Assembly: GCF_000243275.1 (NCBI RefSeq)
Contig: NZ_CM001437.1
Coordinates: 2,348,490-2,412,489 of the forward strand
Direction of reading: 5' to 3'
DNA: 64,000 bases
Source of the DNA: Myroides odoratus DSM 2801
GTDB lineage: Bacteria > Bacteroidota > Bacteroidia > Flavobacteriales > Flavobacteriaceae
Under the pieces are notes generated by a model, which made no database searches, had not been told where the DNA came from, and saw only the letters and a list, made by a program, of their open reading frames with translations. Of the stretch, positions 1 through 7,519 are shown piece by piece; position 1 is the first letter of the stretch; each line of letters begins with the position of its first letter. A program made the translations under genes and the position numbers.

Positions 1-602
1 GTTCTGGAAAAGGCAAGTAAACTGCGTTTAATCTCACTTGTAGGCGTTCCTTTTACACGTGTAACCTGTAGCGGGTAGATGTCAAACTCAGCAGCGAGGT
101 ACATGATGCGTTCTTCTTCTTTAGCAGGAACGATGATACTAAATACTCCCTTTTCGGATAAAAAGTATTCGACAGCCTCCATGAGTAAATCAAAGGGAAG
201 CGAGTCTTGAAAACGCGCTTGGTCTCTTTTCTCGTCTTGGGTACGGTAATCTTCACTATAAAAAGGAGGATTGGAAACAATTAAATCATATTCCTCATCC
301 ATGCCATTGGCAAAATCTTCTAAACCCGCATGGTAACAGAATAAACGATCACCCCAAGGGCTATTTTCAAAATTTTCAATGGCTTGTTCATGGGCATCCG
401 CATCAATTTCAACCGCATCAATTTGTTCTGCATCGGTGCGTTGTGCAAGCATTAAGGCGATTAATCCTGTACCTGTACCAATGTCCAAGATCTTGGTAGG
501 ATAATGGTCAACGGGAGTCCAAGCACCTAAAAGTACACCATCTGTACCTACTTTCATGGCACATTTATCTTGTTCTATCGTGAATTGTTTGAATTGAAAC
601 AT
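1..602 (-). CDS. trmN6: tRNA1(Val) (adenine-37-N6)-methyltransferase, 3' end outside window
   Basis: Reads leftward from the ATG at 600-602 and runs off the window, so about 200 N-terminal residues are present. The protein begins MFQFKQFTIEQDKCAMKVGT and has the class I SAM-methyltransferase glycine motif (LDIGTGTGLIA, about residues 39-49), an acidic ribose-binding segment (DAVEIDADA) and the catalytic-type NPPF motif of N6-adenine methylases (VSNPPF). This order and the KVGTDGVLLG segment are typical of the YfiC/TrmN6 family, which methylates A37 of tRNA1(Val) in the cytoplasm. The C-terminus is missing only because of the window edge. The family call is strong; the exact tRNA target rests on family knowledge. 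Confidence 0.88.
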   Translation of the reverse strand, partial: MFQFKQFTIEQDKCAMKVGTDGVLLGAWTPVDHYPTKILDIGTGTGLIALMLAQRTDAEQIDAVEIDADAHEQAIENFENSPWGDRLFCYHAGLEDFANGMDEEYDLIVSNPPFYSEDYRTQDEKRDQARFQDSLPFDLLMEAVEYFLSEKGVFSIIVPAKEEERIMYLAAEFDIYPLQVTRVKGTPTSEIKRSLLAFSR

Positions 603-627
603 AAGTATGAATGTAATTTTGACGCTT

Positions 628-653
628 CAAAAGTACGAAAAAAGTAAAGGCAA
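628..653 (-). promoter_or_regulatory. Bacteroidota-type promoter for trmN6
   Basis: On the minus strand a TACTTTTG box (628-635) fits the TAnnTTTG -7 consensus, with TTG at 651-653. The 15-base spacing is shorter than the usual 17-23, so only the -7 box is firm. It lies about 25 bases upstream of the trmN6 ATG. Confidence 0.5.
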
Positions 654-759
654 GTCCTTGTTGAATGTATCTGATCTCGCTTACTATTAGATGGTGTTCT
701 GCAGCGATAAGAAAGAGACTGAAATGAAAAGTGAATAGTACTTACTGTCAAAAAATATT

Positions 760-767
760 TACATTTG
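760..767 (+). promoter_or_regulatory. -7 promoter box before the 159-aa membrane protein
   Basis: TACATTTG matches TAnnTTTG and ends 24 bases before the ATG at 792. No clear -33 TTG is seen at the right distance. Confidence 0.45.
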
Positions 768-791
768 GACTAACCTTATAATAGAACAACC

Positions 792-1271
792 ATGGAAACA
801 AAACTTTTATTACCTCATTCATATAAAAAGATTGGATGGATTTTTATAGGTATTAGCGTATTGATTTGGATTTACGCTCTTATTTTAGGGCAAGGAGGCA
901 TTCTTTTTGGAGATCTTCCTTTTCTGAATCTACATGCTTTTGCAATAGTAGGCACCCAGTTATTTAAAGGAGAAACTAGTTATTTTAGCATTATAGAGGT
1001 AAACCTTACTACTACATTGATGGGAAGTTTATTTTTGGTCGGTGGACTACTTATCGCTTTTTCAAAAGAAAAAATAGAGAATGAAGTTATTGCAAAATTG
1101 CGTTCGCAAGCTTTTCAGTGGTCTTTTCTTGTTAACTATGTCTTATTGCTTTTTTTGTTTCTATTTATTTATGGTGCAGAATTCTATTATGTCATGGTTT
1201 ACAATATGTTTGCAATGTTAATTTTGTTTATTTGTCGCTTTAACTATTTATTGTATTTAAACAAGAAGTAA
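792..1271 (+). CDS. Four-helix membrane protein of unknown function
   Basis: Encodes 159 residues with four hydrophobic stretches, at about residues 14-33, 72-88, 108-126 and 130-150, so it should sit in the inner membrane. No enzymatic motif is visible. A short HTH gene remnant lies directly downstream at 1296-1476. In Bacteroidota, pairs of a small polytopic membrane protein and a 65-70 residue XRE regulator are common, so this gene may be the surviving half of such a pair. That pairing is inference from position. The start is the only ATG ahead of the first helix and follows a TAnnTTTG box. Confidence 0.7.
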   Translation: METKLLLPHSYKKIGWIFIGISVLIWIYALILGQGGILFGDLPFLNLHAFAIVGTQLFKGETSYFSIIEVNLTTTLMGSLFLVGGLLIAFSKEKIENEVIAKLRSQAFQWSFLVNYVLLLFLFLFIYGAEFYYVMVYNMFAMLILFICRFNYLLYLNKK

Positions 1272-1295
1272 AAAAGCAAAACAATGTGCTAAAAG

Positions 1296-1476
1296 TACGA
1301 TGAGCTATTAAAAATAATACAAAAGGGAAATTAGCGAAGATCACGGCTGTCAGCAAGCAAACGATTTGTGCTATAGAAAAAATAAATGCTTTCCCTCAAC
1401 GGTGTTGGCATTAAAATTAGCGCGTTATTTTGAGGTAACTGTTGAAGATTTATTTATGTTGGAGGAAACGGATTAG
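1296..1476 (+). pseudogene. Decayed XRE/Cro-type HTH regulator
   Basis: The stretch from 1331 reads LAKITAVSKQTICAIEK, the recognition helix region of the small YozG/XRE regulators. A second frame from about 1385 reads FPSTVLALKLARYFEVTVED and ends in a TAG at 1474-1476, the usual C-terminus of the same family. The two frames join if one A is added to the six-A run at 1377-1382. The first helix, normally encoded just before 1331, is missing, and no start codon precedes the frame. Length and motifs suggest a formerly 65-70 residue regulator with a 5' deletion and a one-base frameshift. Confidence 0.65.
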
Positions 1477-1485
1477 GACGTATGC

Positions 1486-1514
1486 AAATGCTACTGCATC
1501 TTACAGTAGCATTT
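1486..1514. terminator. Bidirectional stem-loop between convergent genes
   Basis: Eleven-base perfect inverted repeat AAATGCTACTG / CAGTAGCATTT with a seven-base loop. It lies between the plus-strand HTH remnant and the stop of the minus-strand gene at 1532. The A/T ends of the stem give a weak U-run in both directions. Confidence 0.6.
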
Positions 1515-1531
1515 CGACCAATAGTGTGAAA

Positions 1532-2461
1532 TTAGCCTTTAATTTTAACGGCTGGCGTGATACTTGGACCTTTTTTTACTAAACCTACCAAAAATAATGT
1601 GGCTACGATACAAAAGATGGTGGATAGAAATAAAGGCAAACGCGTATATTCTACGAAGAGTTCTTTTGATAATAAGGCATGAAATGATTCACTTAAGGAG
1701 TAACCTGCGGAATTTAGTTCCATTAAAAAGACAATGAGATTTGCAAGGATAACCGTTGCAAAATTTGTTATAGATAGGACAAGTAATGTTTTTGAACCTT
1801 TTTTTCCGTTGAATTTAATATAGCCTAAATAGCCTAATACAGCTAGTACTAAAGCTAAAGCTGAATAGATTGTATTAAAGTAATAAGCAACAATAATCCA
1901 CATTATAATTCCTGGAATAGAAAATAGTAATGCTCCAATAACTCCTTTGCTATACGTTGAATTTATTCTTCTTTCATCACTTTCATGGCGATAGAATCGC
2001 TTTTTAAAATCACTCGTACAAAGAGAACAGAGCTGAATGCCCTTTTCATTTAAATTGTAGAAGTTAATAGGACTGGTTTCTTTACAGTTTTGACAATAAT
2101 TGGAAATAGGCAAATCAATACGCGTATATAAATCGGTTAAGAAATCGAGGAGGGCGTAGATTGTTGTTATTTTAGTTAAAGCTAGATGTTCGTTGAAAGT
2201 GAATACAATTGTGTTATTTTGAAAGGCATAAGTTGAAAATTTCAAAGCCTTTTTATTTGCTGTTAGTGTTTGTTCAACCATGTTACGTTGTTCCTCTGAA
2301 ATTAAAGTTATATCAGAAATAACGAACTTAGAAGATGGTGTTGTTAATAAACTAGCGTCGCCAATTTGAAAGAGGTATTTTTTATATAAACCAAACACAA
2401 GCTGGTTTGTTGCAAACCAGTTCTGCTGTTTTGCTATTTTTTTAGCTTTAGGAAATAACAT
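1532..2461 (-). CDS. Membrane protein with a CxxC...CxxC zinc-ribbon-like motif
   Basis: Encodes 309 residues. The N-terminal half is soluble and contains CQNC and CSLC pairs about 20 residues apart (near residues 124-127 and 146-149), a spacing that fits a zinc-binding ribbon. The C-terminal half has four hydrophobic segments (about residues 173-193, 195-212, 223-243 and 275-297). I do not recognise the family. It is probably an inner-membrane protein with a cytoplasmic metal-binding head. It stands alone between a terminator on its 3' side and a repeat-rich gap on its 5' side, so neighbours give no hint. Confidence 0.7.
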   Translation of the reverse strand: MLFPKAKKIAKQQNWFATNQLVFGLYKKYLFQIGDASLLTTPSSKFVISDITLISEEQRNMVEQTLTANKKALKFSTYAFQNNTIVFTFNEHLALTKITTIYALLDFLTDLYTRIDLPISNYCQNCKETSPINFYNLNEKGIQLCSLCTSDFKKRFYRHESDERRINSTYSKGVIGALLFSIPGIIMWIIVAYYFNTIYSALALVLAVLGYLGYIKFNGKKGSKTLLVLSITNFATVILANLIVFLMELNSAGYSLSESFHALLSKELFVEYTRLPLFLSTIFCIVATLFLVGLVKKGPSITPAVKIKG

Positions 2462-2848
2462 AGATTAGTTAGGTTGATTATTGGCTATAAATATAATGTG
2501 TTTTTTTGTTTACATTTTGATATTTTTTGCAAGTAAGAGATAGAACGTAAAATTATGATTGCCAAGTTTTATACTATTGCTTCAAATCGCGAAAAGATGT
2601 AATTTGAATGTACGAAAGACTACTTGTTTCAATCCATGATTGATACTAGTTTTCTTGGAGTTTGGTTGGAGTTTGGTTGGAGTTTTCTTGGAGTTTCCTT
2701 CGACAAAAAGGCCTTTCTTCCAAGGAAACTCCTAGCATTGTCCAAGGATTGTCCAAGGAAGACACACGAAAATAAGAGTAAAATAAGAGAAAAGGATATA
2801 TTTTTCTTCTCTTCAATAGTAGGTAGGGGGAAGAGTAGGATTTTGGAA
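2462..2848. repeat. Gap with CTTGGAGTTT/TCCAAGG repeats and a long hairpin
   Basis: A 387-base gap with no convincing gene; short frames on both strands through 2624-2928 are low-complexity shadows. It contains two GGAGTTTGGTT units (2658-2680), two CTTGGAGTTT units (2654-2663, 2687-2696), an 11-base inverted repeat GGAGTTTCCTT (2690-2700) / AAGGAAACTCC (2722-2732) whose loop holds the palindrome AAAGGCCTTT (2707-2716), and a tandem 11-mer ATTGTCCAAGG at 2737-2758. The units share the TTGGA/TCCAA core in both orientations, so the transcript would fold strongly. No promoter is evident. Confidence 0.6.
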
Positions 2849-3388
2849 TTAATTCGTATATAGCTCCATTTTTTTATAAAACTCCAGCAAAGCTTTAAAC
2901 GATTGAATTCGAATACAAGGAACACCACTTGCTTCGATTAATTGTTGGTATTTGACTTTGTTCTTGGGAACGGTAAATAAAATGTGTTTGAGCATTTTAA
3001 AGTTGAATTGTTGGCGCGCTCCTTCAAGGTTACCAGCTCGGTTCTCGTTGTTTTGAATGCTTCGTTTGATAAAGCGATACGCTGATCCCCAACGCGAGAA
3101 ATCCAACCAAATGATAGTTGTTGCTTGCTGAAAGCGTTCAGGCATTAAAAAGCTGTAATTTCCTTCCATGACCCATCGCTGATGTTGAGCTAAAAATACC
3201 TGATGATCCATACGCAGGAGCTCGCGATCTCGCGGTTCCCAGTTGGTGTTAGGAATATGGGCAATTTGATCCAAATGACAAACGGTCAAGTTGAGGTGAT
3301 TCGCTAGGTGTTGCGCTAAAGTCGATTTTCCAGCAGCACTATTGCCTATAATGCAGATACGTGTTCCTAAAGTTTCTAGTTTGTTCAT
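2849..3388 (-). CDS. P-loop NTPase, adenylate-kinase/topology-modulation (FlaR)-like
   Basis: Encodes 179 residues from the ATG at 3386-3388. The Walker A motif GNSAAGKST is at residues 15-23, right after the first beta strand, which is the family's normal distance from the N-terminus. The frame stays open a further 28 codons upstream to 3472, but that extension has no family character, so the shorter start is preferred. WVMEGNY (middle) and the Arg-rich lid-like RFIKRSIQNNENR fit the AAA_18/FlaR-like small nucleotide kinases. The substrate is unknown. The gene is separated from its neighbours by repeat regions on both sides. Confidence 0.75.
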   Translation of the reverse strand: MNKLETLGTRICIIGNSAAGKSTLAQHLANHLNLTVCHLDQIAHIPNTNWEPRDRELLRMDHQVFLAQHQRWVMEGNYSFLMPERFQQATTIIWLDFSRWGSAYRFIKRSIQNNENRAGNLEGARQQFNFKMLKHILFTVPKNKVKYQQLIEASGVPCIRIQSFKALLEFYKKMELYTN

Positions 3389-3483
3389 TTTTTTAAGGAG
3401 CTTTTCTGTAAAGTAAATATAGTACATCGTGTAGTGTGATGAACGTTGAGGAATCGATGCGATTCCTGACATAGGGAAGAGGA

Positions 3484-3665
3484 TCTCACCAATCTCACCC
3501 TCTCATCATCTATCTCATGGGCTTATATTTTTTTTGGTGTTCGATGAATATATCTCACCTATTTTATATTTGTTTTGGTGTTCGATGAATCTACACTTCG
3601 TTTCGATTTTCACTTCGTTTCGATTTCATCGTCTCACCAATCTCACCAATCTCACCAATCTCACC
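3484..3665. repeat. TCTCACCAA minisatellite and left arm of a long inverted repeat
   Basis: Contains tandem TCTCACCAA units (3484-3500 and 3632-3665), two related segments with the core TTGGTGTTCGATGAAT (ending near 3549 and 3590), and two CACTTCGTTTCGATTT units. Bases 3509-3552 are a reverse-complement match (39 of 44) to 4484-4527 on the other side of the DUF1003 gene. No gene is seen in this stretch. Confidence 0.75.
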
Positions 3666-3666
3666 C

Positions 3667-4368
3667 TCACAACCCCTCTCTCTTTTTAATTTCCTTCATT
3701 AAATCCTCCAAATAATCTACTTGAACTTCTTGAATTTCTAGTAGTTTTTTATTTTGGTGAACTAATAAATGATCTATTTTTTCACTGAGTAATTTGATTT
3801 CCAATTCCGCTTTGAGGTTGATTTTATAATCATGTTCCCCTCGTTGGCGGTCTTTTTGTTCCTGTCTATTCTGGCTCATCATGATAATAGGCGCTTGAAT
3901 AGCAGCTAAGCAAGACAGAATTAGGTTGAGTAAAATAAAAGGATAAGGATCAAACGGCTTGGCGGTAAACACCCAAATATTAATAGCCATCCAAATAATG
4001 AGGAAGGAAAAGAACGTAATGATGAAGGTCCAACTCCCCCCAAAAGCAGCTACTTTATCTGCAATCTTTTGACCCATTGTTAACTTCGTTTCGATATCAT
4101 CCTGGATATTCTCAGATAAGATTGCATTGTTCTGTATCGCATTCATGACATCCCGATCCAACAGAGCCAATTCGCCTTTTTCCTGCATCATTAATTCGGT
4201 TAGATACAAACGTCTGTATCGGTTGAGTTCACTTAACGTGATAAAATCCTCCTTGGTAATAGCAGGGTAATCTCGCTGAATGAGCTCAAAAATCCCTTTC
4301 CTAATATCTTTGGCTCGAATGTCTTCGCCTAGATTGATGGTTATTTTACTTATAGCACTGATCTTCAT
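3667..4368 (-). CDS. DUF1003 family membrane protein
   Basis: Encodes 233 residues. The core from about residue 105 (AAFGGSWTFIITFF) through a helix hairpin (about 112-134 and 142-163), then the segment APIIMMSQNRQEQKDR and the following DYKINLKAELEI, is the diagnostic DUF1003 pattern. The N-terminal 100 residues are soluble and the C-terminus is a probable coiled coil (about 185-230). Function of the family is not established; members are small inner-membrane proteins. The gene sits alone between inverted copies of a repeat region, and its stop lies within two bases of the left repeat block, which makes the whole unit look like a gene cassette. Confidence 0.88.
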   Translation of the reverse strand: MKISAISKITINLGEDIRAKDIRKGIFELIQRDYPAITKEDFITLSELNRYRRLYLTELMMQEKGELALLDRDVMNAIQNNAILSENIQDDIETKLTMGQKIADKVAAFGGSWTFIITFFSFLIIWMAINIWVFTAKPFDPYPFILLNLILSCLAAIQAPIIMMSQNRQEQKDRQRGEHDYKINLKAELEIKLLSEKIDHLLVHQNKKLLEIQEVQVDYLEDLMKEIKKREGL

Positions 4369-4433
4369 CTTTTTTCTATTAAAAGTAGAGAAAATTTTGT
4401 GAAAATGCGGAATTGTTTTTTTTGGGGAGGTGT

Positions 4434-4623
4434 GATTGGTGAGATTGGTGAGATTAGTGAGAGGGTGAAATCGGAACGCAGTGTAGATTCATCGAATACG
4501 AAAACAAATATAAGTCCATGAGATAGAGGGTGAGGTGGTGTGATTGGTGAGTCGATGAGGCGGTGTGATTGGTGAGGTATCTCATCGCCTCACCTCCTCA
4601 TCGCCCTACCTTCTCATCGCCTC
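4434..4623. repeat. ATTGGTGAG minisatellite and right arm of the long inverted repeat
   Basis: Mirror of the block at 3484-3665. Units of ATTGGTGAG occur at 4434-4460 and 4542-4585, followed by CTCATCGCCTCACC-type units up to 4623. Bases 4484-4527 match 3509-3552 in inverted orientation with five mismatches. No gene is seen in this 190-base stretch. Confidence 0.75.
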
Positions 4624-4664
4624 AAAAAAAAACGCCAAGAGGTTTCCTCTTGGCGTTTTTTTTT
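4624..4664 (-). terminator. Rho-independent terminator after rimM
   Basis: Twelve-base perfect stem AACGCCAAGAGG (4631-4642) / CCTCTTGGCGTT (4646-4657) with a three-base loop. There is an A-run on the left and a T-run on the right, so it can act in both directions. It sits 19 bases past the rimM stop. Confidence 0.9.
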
Positions 4665-4682
4665 AATTATCAACGTTAAAAA

Positions 4683-5213
4683 TTAATTATCTAAATATAA
4701 ATCTACTAAACCAGCAGGAATATGAAGGATTAATTTTTTGTTTTCGCGATCAACTTGTTCGATGAATTGGTCAATCATTGGAACTAAGATTTGAGTTCCG
4801 TTGTGATCAATTTCGAATAGGACTTGGTAGTTGCTGTCATTAATACGGATTAAAGTTCCGACAGAACCTAGGGTCGTATCAATTACTTCAAAACCTTCCA
4901 CTTCGTGATAATAGAATTTATTTCCTTCCAATGGAGGTAATAAATTTAAGGGCAAATATAATTCCGAACCAATAATACGGTCTGCATCCTCTTCGGATTG
5001 GCAGTCTTCAAATTTGACTCTTAAGAAATCATTTTTGTGCAAAAAAGCGGCTTCAATAAAAAAAGGAACCAGTTGTCCGTTAAAGTCAACGAACACTGAT
5101 TCCAAATTTTCGTATAACTCAGGTTCATCTGTATCTAAATAGACCAAAACTTCCCCTTTGAAGCTAAATTTTTTTGCGACTTTGCCTAAATAGAAACAAT
5201 CTTGTTTACGCAT
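4683..5213 (-). CDS. rimM: Ribosome maturation factor RimM
   Basis: Encodes 176 residues, the normal family length. The N-terminal beta-barrel (YLGKVAKKFSFKGEVLVYL, about 8-26) and the C-terminal PRC barrel starting near KFYYHEVEGFEVIDT (about 99-113) with LVPMIDQFIEQVD are typical. RimM binds ribosomal protein S19 and helps 30S subunit maturation. It lies 12 bases behind rpsP on the same strand, a classic pairing, and shares its terminator at 4624-4664. In many bacteria trmD and rplS follow, but here they do not. Confidence 0.95.
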   Translation of the reverse strand: MRKQDCFYLGKVAKKFSFKGEVLVYLDTDEPELYENLESVFVDFNGQLVPFFIEAAFLHKNDFLRVKFEDCQSEEDADRIIGSELYLPLNLLPPLEGNKFYYHEVEGFEVIDTTLGSVGTLIRINDSNYQVLFEIDHNGTQILVPMIDQFIEQVDRENKKLILHIPAGLVDLYLDN

Positions 5214-5225
5214 ATCGCTCAGAAA

Positions 5226-5747
5226 TTATGCTTGAGTTTCTTCGTTGTTTTCTTCAGCTACTTCTTCTGTTTCTGCAGGTGCAGATTCAGCAGCAACTTT
5301 AGCAACTTGAGCAGCAGCACGTTTAGCGTTTGCTTCTTTTTCAGCAGCAAGCTTTTGAGCTTTCTCATTCGCTTTAGAAGATGTTAAACCATCTTTTTTA
5401 GCGTTGATTTTGTTTGCTTTCTCTTCTAACCAAGCAGTGAATTTAGCATCTGCTTGCTCTTGAGTTAAAGCACCTTTGTTCACTCCACCTTGTAAGTGGT
5501 GTTTCAATAAAGCACCTTTGTAAGAAAGTAATGTTCTAGCAGTATCCGTTGGTTGTGCACCGTTGAATAACCATTTAACAGCTGAATCAACATTGATTTC
5601 AACAGTTGCAGGGTTAGTGTTAGGATTGTAAGTACCGATTTTCTCTAAGTATTTACCATCTCTTTTAGCGCGTGAATCAGCAGCTACTACCCAGTAAAAA
5701 GGTTTTCCTTTTTTACCGTGTCTTTGTAATCTAATTTTTACAGACAT
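5226..5747 (-). CDS. rpsP: 30S ribosomal protein S16 with long C-terminal tail
   Basis: Encodes 173 residues. The first 80 are canonical S16 (MSVKIRLQRHGKKGKPFYWV, then KIGTYNPNTNPATVEIN and the LFNGAQPTDTARTLL segment). The remaining half is an Ala/Lys/Glu-rich helical extension ending in an acidic stretch (EETEEVAEENNEETQA-like). Such tails are usual in Bacteroidota S16 and absent in E. coli. S16 binds the 5' domain of 16S rRNA during 30S assembly. First gene of the rpsP-rimM operon, with a promoter at about 5795-5820. Confidence 0.95.
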   Translation of the reverse strand: MSVKIRLQRHGKKGKPFYWVVAADSRAKRDGKYLEKIGTYNPNTNPATVEINVDSAVKWLFNGAQPTDTARTLLSYKGALLKHHLQGGVNKGALTQEQADAKFTAWLEEKANKINAKKDGLTSSKANEKAQKLAAEKEANAKRAAAQVAKVAAESAPAETEEVAEENNEETQA

Positions 5748-5794
5748 AATAATTTGTTTTGTTTGAGGTACCCGACCTCGGTTAAAAATTTGCG

Positions 5795-5820
5795 CAAAGA
5801 TACTAACTTTTTTAATGCAA
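5795..5820 (-). promoter_or_regulatory. Promoter of rpsP-rimM
   Basis: Minus-strand TATCTTTG (5795-5802) matches TAnnTTTG, with TTG at 5818-5820 and a 15-base spacer. It lies 48 bases upstream of the rpsP ATG. Confidence 0.6.
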
Positions 5821-5944
5821 CACCGTATTTACGTATAAAAATATGTCTTTTAATCTCCTTGATTCTAAGTGAATTACCGCTGATAACCCAAAATAATGAG
5901 GTCTTTTTGATGTGAATCAACGACGCAATACAAGAAAAAAGAAA

Positions 5945-6400
5945 TTATTTGACACGTTTAAAGTGTTCTGCAGCGCCTGTTTTATTTCCATTTCTATAAA
6001 GAACAAGTTTATTGTTCGTTATTTCCATAATTATATATTGAATTTCTTCTTCTTCTTTTGAATCGTTTGGATTGATATAAAATGAACCAGGAGTCCAGAT
6101 CGTGTAACGACCTGAGTCAATGGGATATTCTTCGTTATATATACCCGTGTCCCATTTAAAAAAAATGGTATTTAGGGTACCAAAATCAAGAAAAAAAAGT
6201 GAATTAAAATCGTATTCCTCAACACTTAGTTCTTGCTGGGTGAATATATTTACAATTTTGTAGCGTTCCCATCGACCTTGTAATTTTTTTTCCAAGGCTT
6301 CTTTTGTTGTTGGTGGGCCATCATTATCATCAGTTGAATTACAACTGTTTATCGTTAACATGCTTGCAATAAGGCAAAGGAGAAGTAAAGGTTTCTTCAT
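5945..6400 (-). CDS. Lipocalin-like small lipoprotein
   Basis: Encodes 151 residues. It starts with a lipoprotein signal peptide (MKKPLLLLCLIASMLTINSC), the Cys at position 20 being the lipidation site, followed by Asp/Asn-rich residues often seen in Bacteroidota lipoproteins bound for the outer membrane. The mature part (LQGRWERYKIV near residue 40, then alternating beta strands ending KLVLYRNGN) resembles the lipocalin-like family of Bacteroidota. The ligand is unknown. It is transcribed alone. Confidence 0.7.
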   Translation of the reverse strand: MKKPLLLLCLIASMLTINSCNSTDDNDGPPTTKEALEKKLQGRWERYKIVNIFTQQELSVEEYDFNSLFFLDFGTLNTIFFKWDTGIYNEEYPIDSGRYTIWTPGSFYINPNDSKEEEEIQYIIMEITNNKLVLYRNGNKTGAAEHFKRVK

Positions 6401-6805
6401 AATTATTTTTGTTAAAAAAAAGCAAATAAAGTTAAAACAAAGTATATTGGCAAATGTGAACTTTAATTATCTTTATTTACAGCGTTTGTTTCTAAGAATA
6501 AAATAGAAGTATTATTTGTTTTTGGGAGATTAGTTGAAGTTAGGGTAGGAATAAGTAGAAAGGGAAAGAAAAAGTATCCAATTAAAAATATCTAAAGAGA
6601 AAAGCGGTTATAAGACATAAAAATTGTATTTTTCTCAATAGAAATTAATTCTCAGTGGCACATGAAGCAGCATTGAAATTTTATTTTAAGGAAACGGAAA
6701 AATAAGTTCTTTTTCAAAGTTAAAGTTTTATTAAAAAAATTTTTTTATGAACAATAAAAAATATATTTTTGCGATGTATATATATCACTAATAGATTAGT
6801 ATAAT
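6401..6805. promoter_or_regulatory. 405-base divergent gap with a -7 box at 6764-6771
   Basis: AT-rich gap between divergent lipoprotein genes. A TATTTTTG box at 6764-6771 (plus strand) fits TAnnTTTG and lies 34 bases before the ATG at 6806. No TTG is seen at the -33 position. No other gene, repeat or hairpin stands out in the rest of the gap. Confidence 0.45.
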
Positions 6806-7402
6806 ATGAGAAAGATAATAGGAATGTTCGCGTTAGTTTTGGGGTTCATGGCATGTGAAAGTGATGTTAAATTTTCAGATCCAGGAATGTATGCATCAAT
6901 GACTCTTGATGCAATCACAGATTCAACGAGAATAAATGGTAATCCCTATAGTCATTATACGGAATACAAACCACAAACGTTTAAAGCATTTGTAGTGAAT
7001 GATAAAACGTTGAACATAGAAGCTAAAACAGATTCAACTACTTTGAGAATCTATTTACCAGATTATGAATTTGGGGCAAAATATGAATTTAACGCAACAG
7101 ATAATATCAAAGCCGATTATATCGTGTATGATGATTATAAAAATACAGCTTCAATGTATTCTACGGATGCATTGAGCGTTATTACAAATAAACCAGTGAA
7201 TCGCCCAGGGTATATTATCTTAGATCCTGCTGATAAACAAGTGCCAGGAACTATTTCTGGAACATTTGTAATTAACATGAATGCGAGTATCTTACCAGAT
7301 AACGAGTTGGATGATAAAAACAAAGTGATCAAGCGTTATGTGGATAGAAAAACATTCGACGGTGGAGTATTCTTTAGAATTCCACTAGGAAAAGGAGAAT
7401 AA
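6806..7402 (+). CDS. Bacteroidota lipoprotein, DUF6252-like
   Basis: Encodes 198 residues. The signal peptide MRKIIGMFALVLGFMAC places the lipidated Cys at residue 17. The mature protein is beta-rich and ends with a GTISGTFVINM strand followed by GGVFFRIPLG. That 'SGTF ... G.F..I' ending is what I associate with the DUF6252 family of short Bacteroidota lipoproteins, but without a search this is tentative. Location is probably periplasmic or outer-membrane. It has its own promoter box and a strong terminator, so it is monocistronic. Confidence 0.7.
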   Translation: MRKIIGMFALVLGFMACESDVKFSDPGMYASMTLDAITDSTRINGNPYSHYTEYKPQTFKAFVVNDKTLNIEAKTDSTTLRIYLPDYEFGAKYEFNATDNIKADYIVYDDYKNTASMYSTDALSVITNKPVNRPGYIILDPADKQVPGTISGTFVINMNASILPDNELDDKNKVIKRYVDRKTFDGGVFFRIPLGKGE

Positions 7403-7428
7403 AGATTTGTGAAATTATTGATATTGAG

Positions 7429-7460
7429 AAAAGCTGCTTATTAACTAAGCAGCTTTTTTT
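7429..7460 (+). terminator. Rho-independent terminator
   Basis: AAAAGCTGCTTA / TAAGCAGCTTTT stem (7429-7440 and 7446-7457) with a five-base loop and a T-run to 7460, 27 bases after the lipoprotein stop. Confidence 0.9.
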
Positions 7461-7461
7461 G

Positions 7462-7469
7462 TACCTTTG
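7462..7469 (+). promoter_or_regulatory. -7 box of dnaE promoter
   Basis: TACCTTTG fits TAnnTTTG and starts two bases after the T-run of the preceding terminator. That terminator occupies the -33 area and no TTG is visible there. The leader to the dnaE ATG would be about 45 bases. Confidence 0.45.
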
Positions 7470-7519
7470 AAATTGTTACAAATCTCCCTGTTTTTGGGTT
7501 AATATTCTATAAATCAAGT

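Noticed and set aside
2624..2928. Overlapping short open frames on both strands
   Set aside because: They run through the repeat block, have no coding character, and the minus-strand one overlaps the 3' end of the P-loop gene.
3632..3665. Tandem TCTCACCAA units considered as a CRISPR array
   Set aside because: Units are nine bases with no unique spacers and no cas genes nearby; they are a minisatellite.
5738..5920. Minus-strand 60-codon frame upstream of rpsP
   Set aside because: It overlaps the rpsP start and covers the rpsP promoter; no protein-like features.
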